Assembly (NCBI GenBank): GCA_015143295.1
Contig: CM026565.1
Span: 15,870,041-15,934,040 of the forward strand
Direction: 5' to 3'
DNA: 64,000 nt
DNA from: Tetracentron sinense
Lineage: Eukaryota; Streptophyta; Magnoliopsida; Trochodendrales; Trochodendraceae
Position 1 is the first letter of the stretch. Each line of letters starts with the position of its first letter. The notes beneath the pieces are model-generated. The model had not been told where the DNA came from. It made no database searches and was given only the letters and a program-made list of their open reading frames with translations. Made by a program: the position numbers and the translations under genes. Positions 38,801 through 50,800 of this stretch are shown here, in pieces.

Positions 38801-41800
38801 GAGGATCCTCCCCAAACCAACGATCTAAACAAAAAATTATCTTATTACTATTACCTATTAAAGAAATTGACTTATAAATCACATCCTTACAAAGTTGACT
38901 AATTTTAATCCAAGTTTTGAAAGATCCAAATAAGAAGAAGCATGCCAAATATGGTTATATTGAAATTTATTCCTGAAAAAAGTGGACCATAGATTTGTAG
39001 ATTGGTACTTTCCATACTTGTTTCATTCTAAAGCAATAGAGAATTCATTCATTTTCCTATTCCCAGACCACCTTCCAACTGAGGAAGAGGGAGCAAATGT
39101 TCCAATTTAACCAATGAAGTTTTTTAACTTCATTCGTATTATTCTAAAAAAATTTAGCTATTGTTCTATCCATAAATTAGTAATAACTTTAGAACATGAA
39201 TACCCGCTAAAAGATAAGTGGGGAAGAAGATAAAACATGTTTTATAAGAATTAATCTCTCCCATTGATAAAAAATTAGCTTTCCAACCTTCCACCTTAGA
39301 AGTGATCTTGTCAATAAGAGAATTAAAATAACACTTTTTCGGCGGCCTTTATAAAGAGGGACCCCAAGATAAATAAAAGGAAATTTCTAGAATACCCACC
39401 CAATTAAAAATATGCTCAGATCTCATCCTAGTCATCTTATCAGAATAGTAAAAAGCACTTTTAGCTTTATTAATCAACCGGTCTGAAGATTTCTCATAAG
39501 AAGAAATAAAGTTAAAAATTTTCCTAATATTCTATTTCCTACCATTGCAAAAAATTAAGCGTATCATCAGCAAAGAGAAGGTGAGAGATCAGATTACCAT
39601 ATCTTCCCAATTTATATGTTGAAGGAAGACTCTCAGATATGGGTTTGAGGCCCCTACTGAGGATTTCTTCAACTAAGATGAAAAGAGCAGGAGACGGGGG
39701 GTCACCTTGGCGAAGACCACGAGAGCTCTGGAAAAAACCTTGTAAGCATCCATTAATAAGAATAGAGAAAGATTGATTAATAAGACAACCACGCATCAAT
39801 CTAATGACTTATTTTTTAAATCCCATCCTTTGAAGAACTGCAAAAATGAAACTCCATTCCATTCTATCATAGACTTAAGACATATCAAGCTTAAAAATGA
39901 CATTACCTCCAGGAGCTTTCCTATCAATGTCTTGCATCATCTCCTGAGCTAAACTAACATTATCTATAATATTTCTACCTTTCACAAAGACACTCTGCTC
40001 ATCAGAAATAATGTTAGGAAGCAATAGTCCAATACGGTCAACCAAAATTCTCGAAATAATCTTATAAAGAAAGTTGCAAAGACTAATTGGTCTAAAGTCC
40101 GAAAAAGACACAGGAGTGCTGCATTTAGGGATTAAAGCAATAACAGTTGCATTAATAGCTCTAGGAATTTTAGCAGACATGAAAAAGAAAGTAATAGCAT
40201 GAAAAAGATCTTCCTTAATAATGTTCCAGCAAGGATGAAAAAAATGACTAGAAAACCCATCTGGACCAGGAGCACTATCAGCTGACATACTGAAAACAAC
40301 CCGTTTAATTCTTCTATAGAGGAAAGTAATATAAAAATATTATTTTCTTCCGAAATTAGACAGGGGATGAAATTCAAGATATTATATCAATCATAGTAAT
40401 ATCAGAAGAAAGCAAATTTTTAAAAAAAGGTTACCGCTTCATTACCTATGTCCTCCTGAGCATCCAACTAGTTCCCTTGGGCATCTTTGATTCTATATAT
40501 TCCTTACGTCCCCTTCTAGAATTTGTGACCATGTGGAAGAATTTTGTGTTGTTGTCACCTTCTTTTAGTCATTGAACTCTGGATTTTGTCTCCAATAAAT
40601 TTCTTCTGAAGGACAGTTTGCAATTCCACCTTGAGGTTAGATAATAGAATATTTTTTCCATCATCCCAGGATCTTTGAATCTCTTCTTCTAGACACAAAT
40701 TTGACTCTCGAGATCTTTAATTTTTTGGAAAATATCCAAAAACATCCCTATTCCAACTCTTTAAAGAAAATTTAAGCCTTTTAAGCTTAAAGAAGAAGGA
40801 GATAAGAGGGTTTGAGATTGGAAGACCCCATGAATCATTCACTATTCTTGAAAAGTCTGGATGAGAAATCCACATATGTTGGAATTTAAAAGATGATGGT
40901 CTTCCAATTTTATTTTTTCCATACACAAACAAAGAGGGGCATGGTCCGAAGCAACTCTTGAGAGATTTTCAAACCGACAAATTATTAAAATTATGAGTCC
41001 ACTCTGGGTTAAATAGTATGCGATCTAGGCGAGCATAGATACGGTGCACTCCCTCCTGTTGTTGCACCAAGTAAATTTATTTCCAGTAAACCCAACATCC
41101 ATCAAACCCAACTCATTAATCATATTTTTAAAATCCTCCATAGAGTCATAATTAACATCTCTACCTCCCAGCTTTTTATCAGATACAGAGATAGCATTGA
41201 AATCACCACCAATGAAGAAAGGACAGAGGGACAAACGCTTCCGACTGGTACATTTAGCATAAACAAAACACATCTTATCGGAATCATATTATTGTTAGTG
41301 ACATCAGCAATAATCATTTGGTTTGTAGCAGAAATAAAGAAAGTTTAATATTATTTTTCCAGAGCAACCAAATCTTATCATGATTTTCATGTGAGTCAAG
41401 ATGATTATCCATACCAACAAAAGAGCAAACCTCATGAATCGAATTAAAGTTATTTTTTTGGGTTCTATAATAGCAGAGATAGAAACATGATGAGAAGAAA
41501 TTAAATTCTTTAATCTAGATTTAGAAGCTAAATTACCAACTCCCCTTATATTCCAAATAAGAAAATTATTCATTAAAAACATTTATAGGGTTGGTAACCT
41601 TAGATAGAACCATAGTTCTAGATCGAGTTATTCTGTCCGATGAATGCCCAACTTTTAAAGATTTTTTTAATTTTTTGAGTATCCTGAGGAAGTCTTCTAA
41701 AAATTCAGCTTTTAGTAATTTTTTGAAAACTGTTTTCCCTCCTCCTTAAACTCTTCTATATTATCTATTGAGCATAATCAAAGGAAGAATGATATTCCAT

Positions 41801-44800
41801 AGTTTGGGATTGAGCCCCAGAATTTTAAAAATTGTGAAGATCTTCAATCGAATGATCAAACCCTTCTAAATTTTCAACCAATTTATGCCACATACGATAA
41901 CGATCAGAAAGATGAAATCTAATCCTATGGTATATATTTTCATTCATATGAAGACCTTTTATTTCAGATTTAGAAAGAATATTTTTGACAATCAATGGAT
42001 TTTCACCTTTATCAGTTTCCCTCATAAGTTTACCATTAACCAGTTTTTTCTTTAACCAGTTTTTTCTTCAAATCTATGGAGTTATGATTATAGATCATAC
42101 CTGAATTGGAAAAATTAATAGAATCTGTAGAAGGAGTAGTTTACCCATACTCGTTATCAGCTGCTATCGTGAGAGGTAACCCCTTAACTTGATCAGAATT
42201 CTGCACTAAGGACGTATAGGAGGGATGCTGTTATTTGGAGAAGATGATTGGATTTCCACATGCGATAACAGCAAATCAGGATTATTTTGATCCTCCTTCT
42301 CTAGGTTACTTCTCAGAACCAGAAATCCATCGTTTTGCACAGATTTATTTGTCGCTGTATTATTGCTTTCAATCTCAATGCTTGGATCTTTAATGGAGTC
42401 AGGAGTTTCTCCAGATATGTTTTTCACCACCCATTCTTTATTCTTTAATCTATCTCCTCCTTCTTCAACCTCCTTCTGTCCTATGATTTTATGATTAGAT
42501 CTGTTATTTTTTCAAGATTTACAGCTCTCCGAATCATGGCTGAGCTTCTTGCATTTTAGACAAAAGAGGGTACTTTTCTCATACTCTATTGCTTGCCATC
42601 TACCATTATTTCCTATTCCTAGCCAGAAACGTTCTGGGTTTTGCTTGAGGAGATCGACTTCAATACAGACACGAGCAACACTTGGATGGGACAAAGTCTT
42701 GGTCGGACCATCGATCTTAAGAACTTTCCCAATGATATTGCCGATAGAGTTCAAGGCAGATTCATTAAAAGGCGAATAGGGAGATTAGGAAAACTTACCC
42801 TGATCAGAACTAGGAATGGTTCACTTCTTGGAACGAATGATGGAGTCCATTTAAAAAATCTTATCCGACACCTGAAAATAGGTAATCCATACGCTTGCTC
42901 GAGTGCCTGTTCTGCTATGGTTGTCTTTTTTCATTCGTTTATATAGGCAATTCAATTGGTCAATAGCTGTCTCGGTATCAACGAAAGGCAATGTCCTTCC
43001 CGATCGATATTCGTGCGTGCTTGATTCCAGGCTTGGTGGCTCGCGTAGAATCACTCTTGTATCCGACCCTCGTCTTAGGCACTGGGCTCAGAATAGCAAT
43101 CCCTGCCCTATGTCCCTGGACCTGACCTTTGAAAGCCTGCCATCAAGCTTCCCTTTCATCTGCTCCGGTCTTTGTATGTCACAGGTCCATGGTTAACTCT
43201 CCCTGTCTCTTACTCGCCTATTTGAGCTTCGAAACCTACTCGTTATTTGGGGTTGTTCTTTTTGTTGAAGAGAAGAACCGCACGCAGTAGGCTAGGTAGC
43301 CATTGATATATATTGTTTCCTTTAGCCAAACCATCAAGTAGTCTTCTTCCGAAGAGAATCTGAAGAGGAGATGCCTAGTGTCCAGGATCCCCACAGCTAC
43401 TGTCAAACAAATACCCATAGACTTCTTCATGAAAGTTTTGATTGCTGCTAGAGGAGGCCGTCCGTATGCACACTTGGCTACCAAGGTGAGTTGATGAGGG
43501 ATGGAGGGAGTCGAAGTTTCCTCCTCTGTGAATATCAAGGCTGGTTCTCCTAAATGGGTACCTTGTTTTTGAATGGTATGGATTGAGGAGATGGATCCGA
43601 AAGCTTTGATGAGATTCTTGCAACTTCAGCATAAGAAAGAAGGGGAGGATCCGGCAGCATGGAAGAGGAGTCTCCCTCCTAACCCCCGGCAACCCTAGGG
43701 TTTGCCATGGATCACTAGCAAAACGAACACAATATTTTTGCTAACATGCACCTAAAAAGTTTTCTGGCTAACTTGGATCTCCAGGCCTAGCCAACTTGAT
43801 CTAGCAACATCAAGCTCAAAATATGAATGGGAATGGTAACCGTATTCTTATTGTTACAGTCCTAGAGCACGGAAATGGGACTAGGTTGGAGAAGTTTACA
43901 CGTTTGGGACCGTCGGCTTTTGCGGGTACTACTGATCCATTAAAGGCAGAGAATTGGATTAGGGAATTGGAGAAAATTTCCCGGGCTATGTCCTTGCCAG
44001 AAAACGACAAGCCCGAGTTTGCCCTTTTCATGCTCGAGGGAGAGGCTGAGCATTGGTGAACTATAGTAGAGAGAACAGTTCCACCGAGTCAGACTCGTGA
44101 GTTGGGTGAAGTTTACAGAATTGTTCTACAAGCAATACTTCTCAGCATCTATGAAGAAGAAGAAAGAGATGAAATTTCTACAACTGACCCAGGGGAACCT
44201 GTCCATCAGCGAGTACGAGCAGAAATCAATCAACTATCCAGTTTGCTGCTAAGTTCGTAGAGGACGAACAATGGAGTGTGGAAAAAGTTCGAGGAAGGAT
44301 TGAGGCCTGCTATGAAGGGAAAGTTAGCGGCTCAAAAATTTACTTTATTTTCTGAAGTTTTAAATAGGGCACTGAGGATAGAAAATGTGCTTGAAGAAAT
44401 GCGAAAATTTAATGGGGAAAGAGTGAAGTAAAATGTAATGACGAAAAAAGAAAAATTGAAGATTTGAATGAGGTTCATGTTACAGAGGAAGCTCATTCAT
44501 GTTACAGAGGAAGCTAAACCTTGGAGTTGTGGGCATTGCGGTAAAATCATCGCACTATTGACTGTCGAATTGCATCTTGTTATCTGTGTGGCAAACCGGG
44601 ACACGTCAAGAAGTTCTGCCCATAATTGAAGCAACATGTAACCGAAGGCGGAAAAGGACAAGCCTTCGCCATTGCAAAAACAAGACCGTACTGACAGAAA
44701 TCGTAGAAGAAGGGAGAAACAAAGAAGAATAAGGAAATGAGGAAAAGATCTCATTGAATGACCTAATTAATTTTCCTTTTTATGACTAATTTTGTATGTA

Positions 44801-47800
44801 TGACGAGTTAAGGTAATAGTATGAAGTTGGATATTTGCTAATACTAAGGTTTGAGAGGACTAAATGAATGCTTATTTGGTGTATTGACCGACAAATGAAT
44901 GACATGTGGTATTTGTTGATACGAATTGTGATCTAATGGCAATTATATTACTATTGTTTGTGAACTCATGCTGTAATGATGACAAGATGAGAAAGTTAAA
45001 ATATTTTTCAATACCCCTAATTGCAGATATAAATTAATCAAATTTTAAGGACGAAATTTTGAGAGGGGAGATTATAACAACCCAAAAAATTCTGAGGCCA
45101 GAATGACCTTGAATTAAGTATAATTAATTTAAAAATAATATTTATAAATATTAGGATGTCACTTTTCCCTAATCGGAATCCGTAGAATTCGGAAAAGTGT
45201 TTGGTTAACCGCGGGTTCTGGTTATCGGATTTGGTGTTCGATAAATTACCGGTATTCTCGTGCTGCATGTCGGTCTACTACCTGGACGATTACCCATCGT
45301 GATGGCTCTGTCATGCATCGATCGCAAAGCCGCAGGGGCCTCGTAAGTATAAAAACTAGAAAATCCGCAGATTTTTGAAATTCAGTCGGGACTCTATATT
45401 TACTGATTGCTCCAATAGCAATCTACGAAACTCGCACATCGCATGTCAGTCGACCATTCTGGACGACTGTCTGTCGTCTCGGCAATTCATCATCTCAAAC
45501 GGCGAAACTTGCAGCGTGTTTTGTGTCCAAAATCAGGAAATTTGTGGGTTTTGTAATTTTCTTCCGGACTTACTTTTTACTATCAAACTCAGCATTTTTC
45601 ACGAAATTCGCATAGTGGGTGTTGGACTGTCCTAGTTCGGTCACCTATCATTTCGGCTTCATCGCACGCCGTCTAGCAGTGTTACGGGAGTTGTATATAC
45701 GAAAAACGGGAAACTCCAGTCAAATCGATCAATGTGATCAAACTGCCATGTGTGCGGCCAATGTGTTTGGCACATAGCCTCGCCACCTAGGCGAGGCCCT
45801 TGCCTATATAAAGAGGGTTAAACCCCCCTCATTCTCACAAAAATCTGGGAGGGCCGAAGCTCTAGCCAATGTTTTTTAAAGAGAGAAAGTGTAGAGAGGA
45901 GAGAGAAAGTAAAGAGAAAGAAGGAGGCCTACCAGGGTTGATCATTGTTTTGAGCGCGTTGGCGGTGTCCGTTTTCTTCTCCCGAGCCTCGATCTACGTG
46001 TAGGGAGGTAAAAACCCTTTCCCTCTTTTCTATTTTCCCTGTTATGAATAGTTAACTTTAAATAATTGTAATTTTGCGCTCAAAACTCGGAATCGAATGA
46101 TTCTTGAGCTGTTGGAAAGATATTGAAACCCTCTTCAATGATCATGTTGAAAATTTTTCCTGATTTTGAGTCTAAGTGAGGTCAAATGGCCGAAAACGAA
46201 GATTGGTCTACTGTAATTCGTCCCAGGAACAACCAACTTTAGGGAAGCCTAGTTTTGTAACCGCTGATCGGAATCAAATGATTCTTGAGTTGTTGGAACG
46301 ATATGGAAACTTTCTTCGATGTTCATGTTGAACATTTTTCTAGATTTTGAGTCTAAGTGAGGTCAAATGTCCGGGGGTGGATGTTGACTTATTATTAGTC
46401 TGATTTTTGAGACACGAGCCACACAGAGGTGCTCAGGGGTTATTTTGTTTGTATTTTTATTTTGTAGGTGTTGTGTTTTGGTTCACGGTCTCGTGAGCCT
46501 TGGTTTTTTTCCTATTTCTCTTCGTTTTGTTTGTTTGTTCTTTTCTTTTTTCTGATATTTATATCTTGCTTGGATTATCGATCAAAAAAAAAAAGTCCGA
46601 AGACCGAAGATTGGTATGCTGTAATTCGTCCCAGAAACAACCAACTTTAGGGAAGCCTAGTTTTGTAACCGCTGATCAGAATTGAATGATTCTTGAGTCG
46701 TTGGAAAGATACGGAAACCCTCTTCGATGTTCATGTTGAACATTTTTCCAGATTTTGACCATAAGTGAGGTCAAATGGTCAAAAACCGAAGACTGGTCTG
46801 TTGTAATTCGTTACAGGAACAACCAACTTTAGGGAAGCCTTGTTTTGTAACCACTGAGAGGAATTGAATGATTCTTAAGTCGTTGGAAATATACGGAAAC
46901 CCTCTTCGATGTTCATGTTGAACATTTTCTTGATTTGGAGCCTAACGTAGGTTAAAATAGCAAAATATAGAAAGTGGTCAAACTGTTTTGGGATCCTTAT
47001 GTGCTTATTGTTTTGGAATTCTGTGAGTGTTTGATGTGTGGATGAAAGGGTCGAAGACCCGGTGGATTGTGTATGGAAGGGATGAGATTACGTATAAATT
47101 GAGCAGAGGGAGATAGTCCCTAGTTTCGGGCTATAAACAACTTGAAATTTTGGCTCTGTATGCTGGGCACTCGATCGCCCAACACTGGCGATTGATTGCC
47201 AGTGCATAGGTTTTTGGGATTTTGTTTCCTCGTAGTGCTTGGACTTCTAAGAAGCTTGGTGTGGCTCCCCCTGTGATGTCACCCTAGGGTGTCGTAATGC
47301 ATGTTTGGATGTCGTGTAAGGCGATAGACGAATCCATTGGCCTGGGTACGTTCCCCAATAGAACGGTATACCATCACACTTGTTCCACGGGCGTGATGCC
47401 CAATTGATTCAATTATTCAAGCGAGACTTGGATTAATTGGGGATTTTCTACAGTTAAAAAATAAAATCTAACATGTGTTTGGCTGTTAGTTAGGGTTCCT
47501 CCATGACTGATAGTTGAGAGTTGGTGGAATAATATCAATGGATCCTCTTTGGCGAGGTACGTGACTGATAGTCGGGAGTGGGTGGAATAATATCCATGTA
47601 TCCTCTTTGACTAGGTACGTGACTAATTGTCGGGAGTGGGTGGAGTGTTATCCATAGATCTTCTTTGACTAGGTCAGGAGAAATGAATGTTGGTTTGAGG
47701 GGTAGTGATCTCTGTACTTCGGTATGTTCCAACAATACTTTGAGAGAAGTGTTCCCAAGACAGGTTGAGGAGTAGGGATCGTTGTACTTAAATATGTCCC

Positions 47801-50800
47801 AATAGAGCTTGGTTTGGAATAAATGATTGTTGGCTTGAGGGGTGGGGACCTCTGTACTTCGGTTATGTCCCAATAGAGCTTGGTTTGGAATAAATGAATG
47901 TTGGCTTGAGGGGTGGAGACCTCTGTACTTCGGTATGTTCCAACAATACTTTGAGGGAAGTGTTCCCAACACAGGTTAAGGAGTGGGGATCGTTGTACTA
48001 GGGTATGTCCCAATAGAGCATTATTAGGAATAAATGAATATTGACTTGAGGGGTGGGGACCCCTGTACTTCGGTATGTTCCAATAATACTTTGAGGGAAG
48101 TGTTCCCAAGACAGGTTGAGGAGTGGGGATCGTTGTACTTAGGTATGTCCCAATAGAGCTTGGTTTGGAATAAATGAATGTTGGCTTTAGGGGTGGGGAC
48201 TCCTGTACTTCGGTATGTTCCAACAATATTTTGAGGGAAGTGTTCCCAAGACAGGTTGAGGAGTGTGGATCGTTGTACTTAGGTATGTCCCAATAGAGTT
48301 TGGTTTGGAATAAATGAATGTTGGCTTGAGGAGTGGGGACCTCTGTACTTTGGTATGTTCCAACAAGACTTTGAGGGAGGTATGTCCTAAGACAGGTTGA
48401 GGAATGGGGATCGTTTGTACTTAGGTATATCCCAAGACAGGTTGAGGAGTGGGGATTGTTGTACTTAGGTATGTCTCAATAGAGCTTGGGTGAGAGTGAC
48501 AAATACCCTAATAGGGTGGTGATCTTTGTATCTAGGTATATCCCATGGGGGCGGTGACCTTGTACTCAGGTATGCCCTGGTAAAGATCGAATATGATGTT
48601 GTACCATAAAGGATGGTGACTTATTACTTTATTATGTTCCAACAATGCTTTGAGGGGTGAGGAATTATATACTTCGGTATGTTCTAACAAGACTTTGAGG
48701 GAGGTATGTTCCAAGACAGGTTGAGGAATGAGGATCACTGTACTTAGGTATGTCCCAAGACAGGTTGAGGAATGTGAATCACTGTACTTAGGTATGTCCT
48801 GAGATGGTACAAGTTGTTATTTTGTGTTGAGTCTAGGGACTCAAGATTGTACGGAGTCTAAGGACTCAAGATGGTACGGAGTCTAAGGACTTAAGGTTTG
48901 ATTTCATTGGGTGTAAGCTCGGTTGATCGGTAGTTATCATGGTGGTATGAGACGCCATGGTAACAAGGTTTTTCGATGGTAACGGATTCTGAAATGGATA
49001 ACGAGTCTGCGGACTCAAGAATCGAACGTGAGAAGTTATCTGGAACGGTGACCTAGTGTCGTGGACGATGATTGAGTGAACTTGACAATTAGAGGTTGGG
49101 AACCTCGAAAGAGGGTGAAATAGCCCTGAGTAACCTCGGGTCATGAATTACAATTTATATATAATATGAGAATTGAACTGTAATACTATATCGTTATTGA
49201 TGGTTGTTACTATGTGGAAAATAGTCTAGATGGATTGTGGATTTTGCTGGGCTCTATGGCTCATACCTCATTTATGTCTTCAGATTCTGAAGCGATTATG
49301 GCGCCATTTGTAGAAAGTGTACCGGCACATTTATGGCGCCAAAAATATAGGCTACTGTAGCTAGTGAGGTAACGCATTTGCTTATGATAGATTATTGTGA
49401 TGACCAATTGTTATTGTTTATGTAAGCTCTTGCTTAAAAGTTAAAATTCTCGCATTTTCGTGCGTAAAGTCTTCCGCATGTGTGGTTATGACAAACGGGC
49501 ATGCGTCTCGGAACACGATTCCTTAGGCATGCTTCCTCGAGCAGACTCGCTTCCTAGGAAGCTCGCTCGCTCGTCTATAGCCTAAATTGTAGACGCTAAG
49601 CAAGTATCGTCGGTTTGGAAACTAAGGCATCTACTTTCCACTAAAATCTCATGTAAGATAAAATTAAAGGTATAACTACCCATAATAATATAATAGGAAT
49701 AAGGAGATTATATCTCATTTCTCGCTTCCTATTTCCTAAGGTTTTTTTGAGCCTCGCTTCCCGCATCTCGTTTTTGCTTCTCGCTATGGTAATTATGATT
49801 CAGAGCTTACTTTGTTGAACATGGAATTATTCACCAAAACAATTGTGTATACACTCCACAACAGAATGAAGTGGCGGAACGAAAGAACTTTCATTTGCTT
49901 GAGGTTGTTTGAAGTTTGTTACTACAGATGAAAGTTGAAAAAAAGTTTTGGTCTGAAGCAGTGCTTACAACGGCGTATTTGATTAATCGGATGCCCTCCT
50001 GGGTTTTGGATTTCAAGTCTCCTCATCAGTTATTGCGACCTGAGAGTCTTCTTTTAGTCTTCCGCTTCGTGTCTTTGGTTGTACTTGTTTCCTTCATATC
50101 CTGGGTCCAAACCGTTCTAAGTTGGATCTTAAGTCCATCCAATGTCTGTTCTTAGAGTATTCCTCTACACAGAAGGGGTATAAGGTGTTTGATCCCTTGA
50201 CAGGTAAGAGGTTCATTTCTTGAAGAGATACCAATTCCAGTTCTTGTTCTCAGAGAATAACCTTTTGTTCCGTTGTTGTCCTCTTTTGATAACACTACAA
50301 AGAAGGAAAATGAGCTGAAGACATATTCTAGACGTTCCAAGATGGAGCTTCAATCAACTGAACAATACTCTCAACATACCGTTGTGGATCCAGGTTCATC
50401 TCCTACTTTTCCAGTTGCTCTCAGTCCAGGTAATTCTTCATCTTTATCCAACAATATTGATTTTGATGCTCCTATTGCTTTACGCAAAAGGAAACACACT
50501 TATACATCTCATCCTATCTCTAACTTTGTTTCTTATGAATCTTGTTCTCCAACTATTCTTAGTTTTGTCTCATCTTTGTCTTTAATATCTATTCTATCAA
50601 GAGTCACAGATGCATTGCAACATCCTAAGTGGAAGGAAGAAATGTGGGAGGAAATGAAGACACTCATAAAAAATAATACATGAGAACTTGTTGATACTCC
50701 TAGGGACAAGAAGCTGGTTGGATACATGTGAGTTTATATTGTAAATACAAGACTGATGGTACTGTTGACAGATACAAAGCAAGGTTGGTCGCTAAAGGAT

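Larger units (their letters stand above)
37330..43785 (-). mobile_element. L1-type LINE inserted in Gypsy-2 gag
   Basis: 6.46 kb, antisense to gag, flanked by a perfect 12-bp duplication CCTAGCCAACTT (37318-37329 and 43786-43797). On the minus strand it has ORF1, endonuclease, reverse transcriptase, zf-RVT and a C-terminal RNase H, all with breaks. It appears full or nearly full length. Its 3' end is odd: a CCACTC/GAGTGG hairpin followed by 14 T instead of a poly(A) tail. Confidence 0.9.
36511..49527 (+). mobile_element. Gypsy-2: gag-only (TR-GAG-like) LTR element
   Basis: Inserted in, or recombined with, the copia. It has a truncated 5' LTR (36511-36928), primer site, short leader, a gag split by a LINE, a ~300-bp tail and polypurine tract, then a very long 3' LTR (45073-49527) that is itself cut at the right. 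No protease, RT or integrase lies between gag and the polypurine tract. The LTR terminus, pre-tract motif and gag are all close to Gypsy-1, so it probably depended on such an element for enzymes. A late pol deletion is the alternative. Confidence 0.8.
45073..49527 (+). repeat. Gypsy-2 3' LTR, very long
   Basis: At 4.46 kb (about 4.23 kb without a LINE scrap) it is much longer than the Gypsy-1 LTR. It shares the GAGCGCGTTGGCGGTGTCCG block, the CTCC-type subrepeats and the right terminus with it. It contains two tandem arrays. It stops at ATTCCTTAGG, and the last ~18 bases (GGGTTCGGGGTGTCA) are lost. Confidence 0.85.

Noticed and set aside
47535-48226. Overlapping minus-strand frames of 145 and 185 codons with repeated peptides
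   Set aside because: They simply read through the ~140-bp tandem array inside an LTR. The repeats are DNA repeats and not a repeat protein.
47690-48790. Regular repeats that might suggest a CRISPR array
   Set aside because: Units are about 140 bp, abut each other without unique spacers, and the sequence is eukaryotic.
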